A stretch of DNA of 64,000 nucleotides from Arthrobacter sp. SDTb3-6 (lineage in GTDB: Bacteria; Actinomycetota; Actinomycetes; Actinomycetales; Micrococcaceae): positions 34,666-98,665 of the forward strand of contig NZ_JAAMFN010000012.1 of the NCBI RefSeq assembly GCF_013376095.1, written 5' to 3'. The notes under the pieces are model-generated. The model was not told where the DNA came from. It did not search any database and was given only the letters and a program-made list of their open reading frames with translations. The position numbers were made by a program, and so were the translations under genes. Positions 56,901-64,000 of this stretch are shown piece after piece. Each line of letters opens with the position of its first letter. Position 1 is the stretch's first letter.

Positions 56901-57224
56901 GCCGGAGCCGCGCTTGGCCGGGCGCATCCATTCCGGGCTGCGCCGCACCTCCAGGCGGCGGCCGCCGGCACTGAATTCGCACACGACTTCCGGGCCTACG
57001 CCCTCGGCGGCGTGGTGGCTGCGCAGGCTCTTGACGGCATTGTTCCGCGCCCCCGGAATGCTGCCGTACAGGGCGTAGGCCACGGCGTCCAGGACGCTGG
57101 TCTTCCCCGCGCCGGTGGGCCCGTTGAGCAGGAACAGCCCCTGCGCCCCCAGCGCGTCGAAGTCAACCACCTCGCGGCCGGCGAAGGGGCCGAACGCCTG
57201 CATTTCCAGACGGTGGATTCTCAC
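54000..57224 (-). CDS. sbcC: Exonuclease SbcC (SMC-like ATPase)
   Basis: This 1074-residue partner of SbcD cuts hairpin and blocked DNA ends. Walker A (NGPTGAGKT) is at 34-42, and a long Ala-rich coiled coil runs to the zinc hook CQVCG near residue 585. A second coiled coil follows, then signature TLSGGESFMASL near 976 and Walker B LFVDEGFGSLDEE near 1015. This is the complete Rad50-type layout. The start overlaps the sbcD stop by four bases (ATGA), so they form one operon. Confidence 0.94.
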   Translation of the reverse strand: MRIHRLEMQAFGPFAGREVVDFDALGAQGLFLLNGPTGAGKTSVLDAVAYALYGSIPGARNNAVKSLRSHHAAEGVGPEVVCEFSAGGRRLEVRRSPEWMRPAKRGSGTTREQASTQLREWADGEWVPLSQRNDEAAGEIQRLLGMNMEQFTKVILLAQGEFAAFLRANAKDREELLEKLFGTEVYQDLEAQLAAESREAAAQLASGLAALAAQEALARSQAAAALAEAGLPADSGQAAETGLAAGTEGEAGGAAAEVGPAAADDTGDDAGEAADGRSLASSGAELFGWLAESLEVAVRKAKADAEATADAARAAAEAVATAKQRQDRHALRDAALAGQARLAALAGEAGQWRESLKRHHEAEVLAPVVAAATTTARTLMAADAAGAAARDGFAANPLAARLAEDLAGQAATGTGTQGAGTDAGEVPGAVPDLALPAHVEKALAGQLAAVTAALPGEQRLARVTADLAAGEQALAAATAEVAQQRDGEAAGKSRLAEAKAELAALRGSAVPVEQARERHEAAARLVASIAAHAAQSEVVARRAADDLEVREAALRARQAWLDAVELRHSMAAGELAMLLVDGEPCQVCGSTAHPAPSALAGSGPEAANQEKAAKAASDKADKRAAASHAELSQAREALAVLAERGGGGEAGEARAAVVRARETLDAAAAAEARIVGLAREADTVETAVAAAQAALLAGTQRVATLAAGNAALAREAGQLEDGLAAARAGYASLADRQQAVEGAQQAASALAEALRRQIAAAEAAASAGRALEAALAEGTFTDAAQVRGALLAKEEAAARRERLTAFDRDGALNTAQLERAEVAEAALEAAQGLQAPTAGDLAGLQEEAQRRGDLAQTAAVRLGLARQAGEQVAETAAAFAAREALVAPLRERAALVAGLAEAVRGGGDNQLKMTLTSYVLAARLEQVAIAASLRLSTMSGQRYTLSHTDAKAGGNRKSGLGLEVVDEWTQRSRDTATLSGGESFMASLSLALGLADVVQQESGGLDIETLFVDEGFGSLDEESLDQVMDALEGLRDGGRVVGLVSHVAEMKTRIPVHLQVTKGRNGSTLALGVV

Positions 57225-58390
57225 AGTGCGGCCTCCTGGGCATGGACGGAGGCGAGCGCATCGCGCAGGAGCCCTCGTTCGTCGTCGTTGGCGGGCCGGT
57301 GCCGCACGTGGTCAAGGAATCCGCAGCACAAATCCAGCTCGTCCACGGCGGCCAAGACGCGCTGGCTATACGATTCCGAGCCCCGGTCGCGCGCATTTTC
57401 CGGCTCAAACATGAGCACGAGCGTGTTTGGAAAGCGTGTGCGAAGCGCTTCCATGGCGTTGGCCGGGCGGTCGTTGTCCGTCAGGGTCACCTGGCAGAAG
57501 TGCGCCTCCGCGGCGTCCCACTGCGGGTCCGCCAGCAGATCCGCCAGGGTGCCCCGCAGCACGGACAGCGGGCGTTCCGCCGGCCAGTCGACGCGCCGCA
57601 CCTCCTTGAGCCCGTCCGCCGTGACCTCCACCAGCCATGCCCCCTTGGTGTGGGCGGCCTCCGAAAAGGAGTACGGCAGCGGCGAGCCGGAATACCGGAC
57701 GGTTTCGCTCAGCCTTTGGCGCCCGTGCAGGTGCCCGAGTGCTGTGTAGGTGAACCCGTCAAAGAGGTCCAGCGGCACCGCGCCCACCCCTCCCACGGCC
57801 AGGTCCCGTTCGCTTGCGGAGGTGATGCCGCCGCTGGCGAAGGTGTGGGCCAGCACGACGGCGGCCGTCCCTTCCGGGCGCGCCGCCAGGTCCGCGCGGA
57901 CCAGCTTCAGGGCCGCCTCGGTGACGCTGAAGTGGGAGGCGGGTTCGGCGTCGAGCGCCACGGCCACCAGCCTGGGTTCCAGGTACGGGATGCCGTAGAC
58001 GGCCAGCTGCGGTCCGGCGGGGCCGGTGGCGTCGAGCGGGAAAAGCGCCGGGGTGGCGAGGTCCGCGAGGCGGGTACGCAGGTGCACGCCGGCCCGTTCC
58101 ATGATGCGCCCGCCAAAGCCGAGCCGGGTGGCGGAATCATGGTTGCCGCTGGTGATGACGATCGGCACCCCGGCCTCATTCAGCCGCGCCAGGATGTCGT
58201 CAAAGAGGTTGACCACGTCCACATTGGGCAGTGCGCGGTCGTAGACGTCCCCGGCCAGCAGGACCACGTCCACGCCTTCCGCCGCAACGGTGGCGAGCAG
58301 CTGGTCGGCAAAGCGGCGCTGGGCCGGCAGGGTGCCCACGCCGTGGAAGGAACGGCCCAGGTGCCAGTCGGAGGTGTGCAAAAGCTTCAT
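57221..58390 (-). CDS. sbcD: Exonuclease SbcD (Mre11-like nuclease)
   Basis: This 389-residue metallophosphoesterase nuclease has motif I in HTSDWHLGRSFHG, motif II LAGDVYDRA, motif III SGNHDSATRL and later His motifs in VLAHTFASGG and TALGHLHGRQ. All metal ligands of the Mre11/SbcD family appear present. The start is ATG 58390, six bases after TAGCTT on the minus strand (leaderless). It forms an operon with sbcC. Confidence 0.95.
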   Translation of the reverse strand: MKLLHTSDWHLGRSFHGVGTLPAQRRFADQLLATVAAEGVDVVLLAGDVYDRALPNVDVVNLFDDILARLNEAGVPIVITSGNHDSATRLGFGGRIMERAGVHLRTRLADLATPALFPLDATGPAGPQLAVYGIPYLEPRLVAVALDAEPASHFSVTEAALKLVRADLAARPEGTAAVVLAHTFASGGITSASERDLAVGGVGAVPLDLFDGFTYTALGHLHGRQRLSETVRYSGSPLPYSFSEAAHTKGAWLVEVTADGLKEVRRVDWPAERPLSVLRGTLADLLADPQWDAAEAHFCQVTLTDNDRPANAMEALRTRFPNTLVLMFEPENARDRGSESYSQRVLAAVDELDLCCGFLDHVRHRPANDDERGLLRDALASVHAQEAAL

Positions 58391-58450
58391 GGTTCAAAGC
58401 TAGCCGACGCCACTGACATCGGGTGCCGGTGCGCCGTTCAGCGCAGGGCG

Positions 58451-59413
58451 CTACTTGCTGGGTGCGTCAAAGAAGTCCTGGGCGTCACTTTTTGCGGCGG
58501 CCGGCTCCACAGCCGCGGCGGCGGCAGGCGTTGCGGGAACCGGTGCCGGGACGCCGCCGTCCACGGCAGCGTCCACGCCCCTGGCGGAAGGCGCACTGTA
58601 GTCGATGGCCCCCGGCTTGGCTGCAGCGTCGGCGCCAGCGGCATTGTCCGCTGCCGCCTCATCCGCGGCTCCAGCGGACGCGGCGGCGGACTGCGGGGCA
58701 AAGGTGCGGTAGATGGCCGCGGCCAGCGCTGCGCCGAACAGCGGTGCCAGCCAGAACAGCCACAGCTGCCCCGCAGCCCAGGAATCGGTCAGGAACGCCG
58801 CCGCGGTGGAGGCAGCCGGGTTCAGCGAGCTGTTGGCCACGGGCAGGGCAATGGTGATGGTGACGGCCAGGGCCAGGCCGATGCCGACCGGGGCCAGGAC
58901 GGTCGCATTGCGTGCGTGGGTGGCGCCCAGGATGATGGCCACCAGGACGGCCGCGGCCACCAGCTCGACGATCATGACACCCACCATGGGCACCTTCAGC
59001 GGGGAGTGCGAGTCAAAGCCGCTGGACAGGGTTGCGAACACCTTGGAAACGCCGCCCGTGGACTCTGACGGGAGCACATTGACCAGCGCGTAAATGACGC
59101 CCGAGGCCAGCACGGCGCCGACGGCCTGCGCCAACACGAACACCACCATGTGCAGCCACTTGATCCGGCCGGCAACGGCCATCGCCAGTGAAAAGACGGG
59201 GTTGAAATAGCCGGTGGAGACGCTGCCGAAGGCAACCAGGGCCGCCACCATGGCCAGCCCGTAGCCAAACGCCACCGTGGACGTTGACGCACTGAACAGC
59301 GCGGTGGCCATGCCGGCGAAGACGATGAAGAAGCTGCCCAGCGCCTCAATGAAGACGTGGGTGCTCAGCGGGCGGGGCTGCACGGTGGCCGGGGCCGTAC
59401 CGGAAGTGCTCAT
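58451..59413 (-). CDS. MIP-family aquaporin, atypical
   Basis: This 320-residue channel has six membrane helices and two half-helix motifs. The first is FNPVFS (71-73) instead of NPA, and the second is LNPAAS (198-200), where the usual Arg after NPA is Ala. That Arg forms the selectivity filter of water and glycerol channels, so selectivity is probably altered. A tail of about 80 residues after the last helix (239-320) is Ala/Pro/Asp-rich and disordered-looking. ATG 59413 was chosen because the first helix follows at residue 18; ATG 59455 is another option. Confidence 0.85.
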   Translation of the reverse strand: MSTSGTAPATVQPRPLSTHVFIEALGSFFIVFAGMATALFSASTSTVAFGYGLAMVAALVAFGSVSTGYFNPVFSLAMAVAGRIKWLHMVVFVLAQAVGAVLASGVIYALVNVLPSESTGGVSKVFATLSSGFDSHSPLKVPMVGVMIVELVAAAVLVAIILGATHARNATVLAPVGIGLALAVTITIALPVANSSLNPAASTAAAFLTDSWAAGQLWLFWLAPLFGAALAAAIYRTFAPQSAAASAGAADEAAADNAAGADAAAKPGAIDYSAPSARGVDAAVDGGVPAPVPATPAAAAAVEPAAAKSDAQDFFDAPSK

Positions 59414-59501
59414 GGTGAAGAAGGTCCTTCGGTGGGAAACGTCGGTGGGATTCATCGGTTCTGCGGTTGCGCCGCCCCGGGCCATGCACGCCATCGAAAA
59501 A

Positions 59502-59906
59502 TTACATCCCCAGGACAATGGCGAAGATCGCCGCGACCGCCAGAGCCACTATAGCGGCCGATGCTGTGCGTAAGGTAAGTGCCGGTGCTGCGATGCCGCC
59601 CTCGTGGTCGTGGCGGTCCACGCCGGCGTGCAGCGACTTGATCCGGCCCACCGCACAGCACACCAGCACGACGGTGGTCAGGCTGGCCACTCCGGCACAC
59701 ACCCCCAGACCCGTGACGTGGGCGGGCAGGGCGGAGAGAAAGAGCCCGCCGGGCTCGCTGTGTTCATGGGTGAGGGCGTGAAAAAAGCCGCGCCAGATCA
59801 GGAGGTCGGCGACGATGATGCTCATGATGGTCCGGCGCCAGGACAGTGCCGTGCGCTCGGGCTGCAGCCCCGGGTCCCGGGTTGCCCGTTCAGTGGTTTC
59901 CGCCAC
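59502..59906 (-). CDS. DUF202-domain membrane protein
   Basis: This 134-residue protein has the DUF202 pattern ERTALSWRRTIMSIIVADLL and three membrane helices, the last at the C-terminus. It starts with GTG 59906, two bases after the stop of another DUF202 gene, so they are an operon. A frame continuing upstream to 60251 lies over the neighbour and is not real. The function is unknown. Confidence 0.8.
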   Translation of the reverse strand: MAETTERATRDPGLQPERTALSWRRTIMSIIVADLLIWRGFFHALTHEHSEPGGLFLSALPAHVTGLGVCAGVASLTTVVLVCCAVGRIKSLHAGVDRHDHEGGIAAPALTLRTASAAIVALAVAAIFAIVLGM

Positions 59907-59908
59907 GG

Positions 59909-60265
59909 TCAGGTCCGGGTCAGGATCAGGATCGCAAAGACCAGGGCGGCGGCCGACACCACCACCGTCATCCCGAGCATCAGCCAGGAATGCGGCAGTT
60001 CCTGGTCGTTGCGCATGGCCTGTTCCTGGTGCGCCCAGCGCCGGTAGCTGACAACGGCCAGGGAGGCGCCGATCAGCGCCAGCACCAGGCACAGGATGAT
60101 CCGCACCACCGTGGGGGCGATTTCCGGCGCCAGCTGGTCGATGGCCACGGCCCCGGCCAGCAGCGCCAGGGCCGTGCGGACCCAGGCCAGAAAGGTGCGC
60201 TCGTTGGCCAGCGAAAACCTGTAGTCGGGGGTCTTTCCAGTCCGTCGCCAAGCAGGCTCGCGCAT
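59909..60265 (-). CDS. DUF202-domain membrane protein (YidH-like)
   Basis: This 118-residue protein has three membrane helices and the family start YRFSLANERTFLAWVRTALA. ATG 60265 has AGGAG five bases upstream. It is followed at two bases by a second DUF202 gene with a different sequence; pairs of this kind are frequent and suggest a heteromeric membrane complex, but this is inference. Confidence 0.85.
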   Translation of the reverse strand: MREPAWRRTGKTPDYRFSLANERTFLAWVRTALALLAGAVAIDQLAPEIAPTVVRIILCLVLALIGASLAVVSYRRWAHQEQAMRNDQELPHSWLMLGMTVVVSAAALVFAILILTRT

Positions 60266-60368
60266 GTGTCTCCTAATTTTGGGGGTCCGGCCAATTCTAC
60301 CGGCTCTTGTTGAACGCAACACCTCACCCCGGCCGTGCGCGTGCCGCCGGTGACGGTAAATTGGAACC

Positions 60369-61478
60369 ATGACTTCCCAGCCGCAACCCACCAACGCTCC
60401 CCCGGCCGACTTCGGGCGCCGCGTCCACGGCACGATCATGGGCGGCGCCCTCGGCGACACGTTGGGCTACCTCGTGGAATTCGATTCGCTGGCGGACATC
60501 CAGGCCAAATACGGCGCCGCCGGGTTGGTGGACCTGTCCCAGGAAACTCCGCCGCTGCACTTCTCCGACGACACGCAGATGACCCTCTACACCCTGGACG
60601 GGCTCCTGGAAGTGCTGGAGTGGGCCAACGACGGCGTGGGCGCGGACATCAATGCCTGCCAGTGGCTGGCCTACCTGCGCTGGCTGAAGACCCAGGGCAT
60701 CCAGGCCACGGGGCCGGCCCCCGAGCCCCAGCCGCGCTGGATCGACACCCAAAGCGTGCTCCACCACCGGCGCCACCCCGGCAATGCCTGCATCACGGGG
60801 CTGTCCGGCGGCGAGATGGGCACCGTCCACCGCCCGGTCAACCCCGATTCCAAGGGCTGCGGGACCGTCATGCGTTCGGCCCCCTACGGGCTGATCCCCA
60901 ACATCCCCGCGGAAACCGTGTACAAGATCAGTTCCGAGGCCGCGTCCCTGACCCACGGCCACCCGTCGGCCCGGCAAAGTTCGGGCGCGTTCAGCTGGCT
61001 GATCCACATGCTGGCCGTGGCCGGGCTGGGGTTGCGCGAGGCGGCCGCGTCCGCAGGCGTCCGGGCCCATGCCGAGCCCGGCGCCGACCCCGAGCTGTTG
61101 TCCCGGCTCGACGCCGCCCTGGCCCTGTCCGCCCCGGACGTCCTTGCCGCGCACGACGGCGTTCCCCTCTCCGGCGTGCAGCTCACCGATGCGCTGGGGC
61201 TGGGATGGGTGGCGGAGGAGGCCCTCGCCGTCGCCCTTTATGCCGTGCTGGCCACGGCTCCCGGCGCCGTGTCACCCCCGGAGCACTTTCTGGCCGCCGT
61301 GCGCCTGGCCGTCAACCACGACGGGGACAGCGACTCCACCGGCCACATCGCCGGGAACATCCTGGGGGCGTTTTACGGGGAGGAGGCGCTTCCGTTGGCC
61401 TGGCTCAAGCTGTGCGAGGACCCGCAGCTCATCCAGCACCTGGCCGGGCAGCTGGTCAAGCTGACGGTGGGCGCCTGA
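60369..61478 (+). CDS. ADP-ribosylglycohydrolase-family protein
   Basis: This 369-residue all-helical hydrolase has metal-binding motifs HFSDDTQMTL (near residue 57) and DGDSDSTGHIAGN (near 318), the two Mg sites of the ARH/DraG family. It begins with MGGALGDTLGYLVEF (residues 25-39). It would remove ADP-ribose from proteins, DNA or nucleotides; no DraT-like partner or toxin is seen next to it. The start is ATG 60369, six bases after TAAATT (leaderless). Confidence 0.92.
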   Translation: MTSQPQPTNAPPADFGRRVHGTIMGGALGDTLGYLVEFDSLADIQAKYGAAGLVDLSQETPPLHFSDDTQMTLYTLDGLLEVLEWANDGVGADINACQWLAYLRWLKTQGIQATGPAPEPQPRWIDTQSVLHHRRHPGNACITGLSGGEMGTVHRPVNPDSKGCGTVMRSAPYGLIPNIPAETVYKISSEAASLTHGHPSARQSSGAFSWLIHMLAVAGLGLREAAASAGVRAHAEPGADPELLSRLDAALALSAPDVLAAHDGVPLSGVQLTDALGLGWVAEEALAVALYAVLATAPGAVSPPEHFLAAVRLAVNHDGDSDSTGHIAGNILGAFYGEEALPLAWLKLCEDPQLIQHLAGQLVKLTVGA

Positions 61479-61505
61479 GGCGCAGCCTGGCTTCGACGGG
61501 CCCGG

Positions 61506-62051
61506 CTACGCCTTCCGGAAGGAGAAGTTGGCGCATTCCTCGCAAATGCCGGCCGGAATGAGCCCCCGGCGTTGAAGGATGCCAAAGATGGCGCAGCCCA
61601 GGCACAGGCCCACGAACGCCTCGAGGGAGGCCGCCACAAGGAGCAGTACAATCAGCGTCCAGCCGGCCAGGGACGCCCCGGACAGCAACAGCGCGATGGC
61701 GCCGATGGACAGTACGGCGCCGATGCCCTGGGCAAAGCGCTTGGGCGGGCCCGGCACGAGTTTCGGCCGGCCGAACCGCGGCGCGAGCACCTTGACGGAA
61801 AGAAGCGCCGCCGGCGAAATGCGCGGACCGAAGGCCAGCCGCAGGACGAAGCCCGCGGCGATGACGGCCACCAGCCACGCCTGGCCGGAGACCAATGCTG
61901 CCAGGGCCAGGGCCACCACGATTCCCGCTGTGGACCGTGCGGCATATTCGTTGACCGGGTTGGGGAAGGCAAACAACCGGCGCAGGCCCCCCGCCCGCGG
62001 CACCTGGATGAATTCGGTTGCGGACGGAAGGTGGTCATTGAAGGCGGTCAT
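61506..62051 (-). CDS. DUF4395-domain membrane protein
   Basis: This 181-residue protein begins with the DUF4395 pattern FPNPVNEYAARSTAGIVVAL and has about four helices. CGYC-like cysteines appear as GLCLGCAIFG, and a final CEECANF is cytoplasmic or periplasmic. These Cys pairs are often found near thioredoxin-type genes. The start is ATG 62051, six bases after TAGCCT (leaderless). It is convergent with the ADP-ribosylglycohydrolase. Confidence 0.88.
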   Translation of the reverse strand: MTAFNDHLPSATEFIQVPRAGGLRRLFAFPNPVNEYAARSTAGIVVALALAALVSGQAWLVAVIAAGFVLRLAFGPRISPAALLSVKVLAPRFGRPKLVPGPPKRFAQGIGAVLSIGAIALLLSGASLAGWTLIVLLLVAASLEAFVGLCLGCAIFGILQRRGLIPAGICEECANFSFRKA

Positions 62052-62168
62052 CCTTCAAGGCTAGGGCCAGCCGTCCCGCGCGCTCCAGCATTGTTGCGCA
62101 GCATGACGGAACCGGTCCATCCCGGCCGTTCCCCGTGGGGCGCAGGCCGGTCCCGCCCCGCCACGTGC

Positions 62169-63164
62169 TCAGCCCACCATCTGCATGAACTCGCCCTCGG
62201 AGAGCACCTCAATGCCCTGGCCGCGGCGCTGCAGTTCCAGCACACGCGCCGCCTTCGACGTCACGCGGCCGCTGCGCAGGTCGGCCGCTGCGAAGCCGCT
62301 GCCCACCACCAGGACGGTCGTATTTCGGGTCACGCTGCTGGCGCACCGTGCACCGTGGTGTGCGGCCCGCAGCTTCGCCTCCGGCCGCTGCAGGCCCAGG
62401 TTGCCGGTGAACACCACCGTCTGCCCGTAGAGCGGGTGCGCCGGATCGGCGGCCGCGTTGGGTTCCGGGTTGGGGCCTTCCACGGACCAGCCGGAGCGGC
62501 CGGGCCGGCCGCCATAGGCTGCCGCCGCACCGCCCGCCGCCAGTTTCTCCAGGGCCGACCTGGTCGCCTTGGACACCTGGTCGGTGGCGGGGTCCCAGGA
62601 ATCGACGTGCGGCATCGAAAGCTTCATCGCGGCAAAGACCCCGGCCACGGACGACGCCTCCTGCCGGGCGGCAATGTCCACCATGATCCCGGCGCAGGCA
62701 CGGGCGTCCTCGGTGGCGTCGTGGTGGTTGACCAGCGGGACGCCGGCCGCCTCGGCCACGTAAGGCAGCGAATAGGACGGCAGCGAATAGTTCTTCCGCG
62801 AGAGCACCACCGTGCAGGCGTAGTCAAAGGCCGGGGCGGGCATGGCTGACACTTCCGAGGCGGACCGGATCACGCCAAGGTCAAACGCCGCGTTGTGCGC
62901 CACCAGGGCATCGCCGCCAATGAAGTCGCGCACCTCGCCGAACACGTCCTTGAAGCGTGGGGCGCCCAGGACGTCGTCGGGCGTGATGCCGTGGATGGCG
63001 ATGTTGCGCGCATCAAAGTGGTCGTGGCCGGCCGGCGGGCGCATGAGCCAATAGGCCTCGTCGACCACCACCCCGTCGCGGACCTTGGTCACCCCCACCG
63101 AACAGGGCGATCCCCGAAATCCGTTGGCGGTCTCAAAATCGATGGCAGTAAAGTCCACAGGCAC
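62169..63164 (-). CDS. DnaQ-like exonuclease with BRCT domain
   Basis: This 331-residue protein has an N-terminal DEDDh exonuclease with DFETANG (D9, E11), HNAAFDLGVI and HHDATEDARA, and a C-terminal BRCT domain starting at YGQTVVFTGNLGLQ. This fusion is common in actinobacteria and is probably a DNA-repair 3'-5' exonuclease; it is not a polymerase subunit by context. Two starts are plausible: GTG 63164, six bases after TAGCCT (leaderless), or GTG 63158 with AAGG six bases upstream. Confidence 0.88.
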   Translation of the reverse strand: MPVDFTAIDFETANGFRGSPCSVGVTKVRDGVVVDEAYWLMRPPAGHDHFDARNIAIHGITPDDVLGAPRFKDVFGEVRDFIGGDALVAHNAAFDLGVIRSASEVSAMPAPAFDYACTVVLSRKNYSLPSYSLPYVAEAAGVPLVNHHDATEDARACAGIMVDIAARQEASSVAGVFAAMKLSMPHVDSWDPATDQVSKATRSALEKLAAGGAAAAYGGRPGRSGWSVEGPNPEPNAAADPAHPLYGQTVVFTGNLGLQRPEAKLRAAHHGARCASSVTRNTTVLVVGSGFAAADLRSGRVTSKAARVLELQRRGQGIEVLSEGEFMQMVG

Positions 63165-63278
63165 CCTTCAAGGCTACCGCTCCCGGAGCCCGGTGCCCGA
63201 CGCGCCTCCTGCGCGCCTGCGGTGTGTTCCCGCCCACGGACCGGGGCCCCGGTGCGGCCCGTACCGTAATCTGTAACG

Positions 63279-63989
63279 ATGATACTTTCAGCCTTGGGTG
63301 ACTTCGCCCTGCCCGCCCTTATGGGCCACGGCCCTGCCCCCACGTTGAGCATCCTTCCCCCCTGGCTCAACCCGGACGTCTTCCTGCGCGACCCGGCGCT
63401 GGCGCCCTGGATCATCCTGTTGGTCTGCGGCATTGTCTTTGCCGAGACCGGCCTGCTGGTGGGGTTCTTCCTGCCGGGCGATTCAATGTTGTTCACGGCC
63501 GGGCTGCTCGTCGCTACGGGCGCCCTGGACATCCCCCTTCCGTTCTTCGCCCTGTGCATTTTCGTGGCGGCCTTCATTGGCGACCAGACAGGATTTTTCA
63601 TCGGGCACAAGGCCGGGCCCGCCATCTTCAACAAGCCGGACTCACGCCTTTTCAAGCAAAGCCATGTGGCCCGCGCCCATGCCTTCTTCGAACGGTTCGG
63701 CGGCCGCGCCGTCATCCTGGCCCGGTTCGTGCCGATCGTGCGCACCTTTGTCCCGGTCATCGCCGGGGTGGCGAAAATGCCGTACCGCACCTTCATCGGA
63801 TTCAACGCCATCGGCGCCGCGCTGTGGGGCATCGGGGTGACCCTGCTCGGTTTCTGGCTTGGCCAGTACAGCTGGGTCGGGGACAACATCGACCTGATCT
63901 TCATCGCCATCGTGCTGGTCTCCGTCATCCCCATCATCACCGAGCTCACCAAGGCGTTCCTCGCCAACCGCAGGGCGTCCAAGGCCTAG
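63279..63989 (+). CDS. DedA-family membrane protein
   Basis: This 236-residue protein has the DedA/VTT-fold pattern: FAETGLLVGFFLPGDSMLF in the first re-entrant segment, FIGDQTGFFIGHKAGP, and the Arg-containing ARFVPIVRTFVPVIAGVAKM. DedA proteins move undecaprenyl phosphate or other lipids across the membrane and affect envelope homeostasis. The start is ATG 63279, six bases after TAATCT (leaderless). The C-terminal end is basic. Confidence 0.92.
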   Translation: MILSALGDFALPALMGHGPAPTLSILPPWLNPDVFLRDPALAPWIILLVCGIVFAETGLLVGFFLPGDSMLFTAGLLVATGALDIPLPFFALCIFVAAFIGDQTGFFIGHKAGPAIFNKPDSRLFKQSHVARAHAFFERFGGRAVILARFVPIVRTFVPVIAGVAKMPYRTFIGFNAIGAALWGIGVTLLGFWLGQYSWVGDNIDLIFIAIVLVSVIPIITELTKAFLANRRASKA

Positions 63990-64000
63990 CGCCCGCCCGG

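Noticed and set aside
54384..57749. 1121-codon plus-strand open frame opposite sbcC
   Set aside because: Antisense shadow of a GC-rich, Ala-coding gene. SbcC on the other strand has every expected motif.
59907..60251. N-terminal extension of the DUF202 gene at 59502
   Set aside because: It lies over the neighbouring DUF202 gene in a different frame and has no DUF202 pattern.

Overview
The window is chromosomal DNA from a high-GC actinobacterium, most likely a member of the Micrococcaceae close to Arthrobacter. The reasons are the very high third-position GC, the serA-ilvC-ilvN-ilvB-ilvD run near gltX, ilvE and leuB, the mqo gene, DUF559/AbiEi-like genes, and many genes with a TAnnnT box six bases before the start codon, typical of leaderless actinobacterial transcripts. 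No phage, insertion sequence, integrase or CRISPR array is visible, so this is mostly housekeeping and nutrient-handling chromosome.

Region by region: 0-5 kb holds a HAD hydrolase (cut by the window edge), gltX, an amino acid permease and a fumarylacetoacetate-hydrolase-family enzyme. 5-6.1 kb is poor in genes and looks like decayed DNA, followed by a secreted beta-propeller/cell-wall-binding protein. 8.4-10.8 kb carries ilvE and leuB. 10.9-16.4 kb carries a two-component system and an FtsX-type ABC exporter, followed by a broken AbiEi/DUF559-like gene and metG. 19.3-26.7 kb is the serine and branched-chain amino acid block (serA, ilvC, ilvN, ilvB, ilvD). A 10-codon leader peptide rich in Leu, Val and Ile, followed by a terminator, sits in front of ilvB and points to transcription attenuation. 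27-31.5 kb has tRNA-Lys, bcp, tRNA-Leu, a peptide-binding lipoprotein and mqo. 31.5-40 kb has an RND exporter, an intact AbiEi/DUF559-like gene bracketed by two 61-bp palindromes, a luciferase-like oxidoreductase with its MarR regulator, a lipoprotein and an M20 peptidase.

40-47.7 kb has a second FAH-family enzyme, a GtrA protein and the NAD operon nrtR-nadA-nadB-nadC-nifS. A 25-bp palindrome lies on the nrtR start codon and is a good candidate operator for the whole unit. 48-64 kb is a series of small units: permease; hydrolase, phosphoribosyltransferase and trpF; zinc ribbon; MFS; sbcD-sbcC; aquaporin; two DUF202 genes; ADP-ribosylglycohydrolase; DUF4395; exonuclease-BRCT; DedA.

The most unusual signal is a set of dispersed long palindromes (8341-8410, 12881-12971, 34825-34885, 35898-35958, with a degraded trace near 16490). 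They share a TGCA-type arm and an A/T5 tract. Two of them bracket the intact AbiEi/DUF559 gene, and the degraded trace lies just in front of the broken one.
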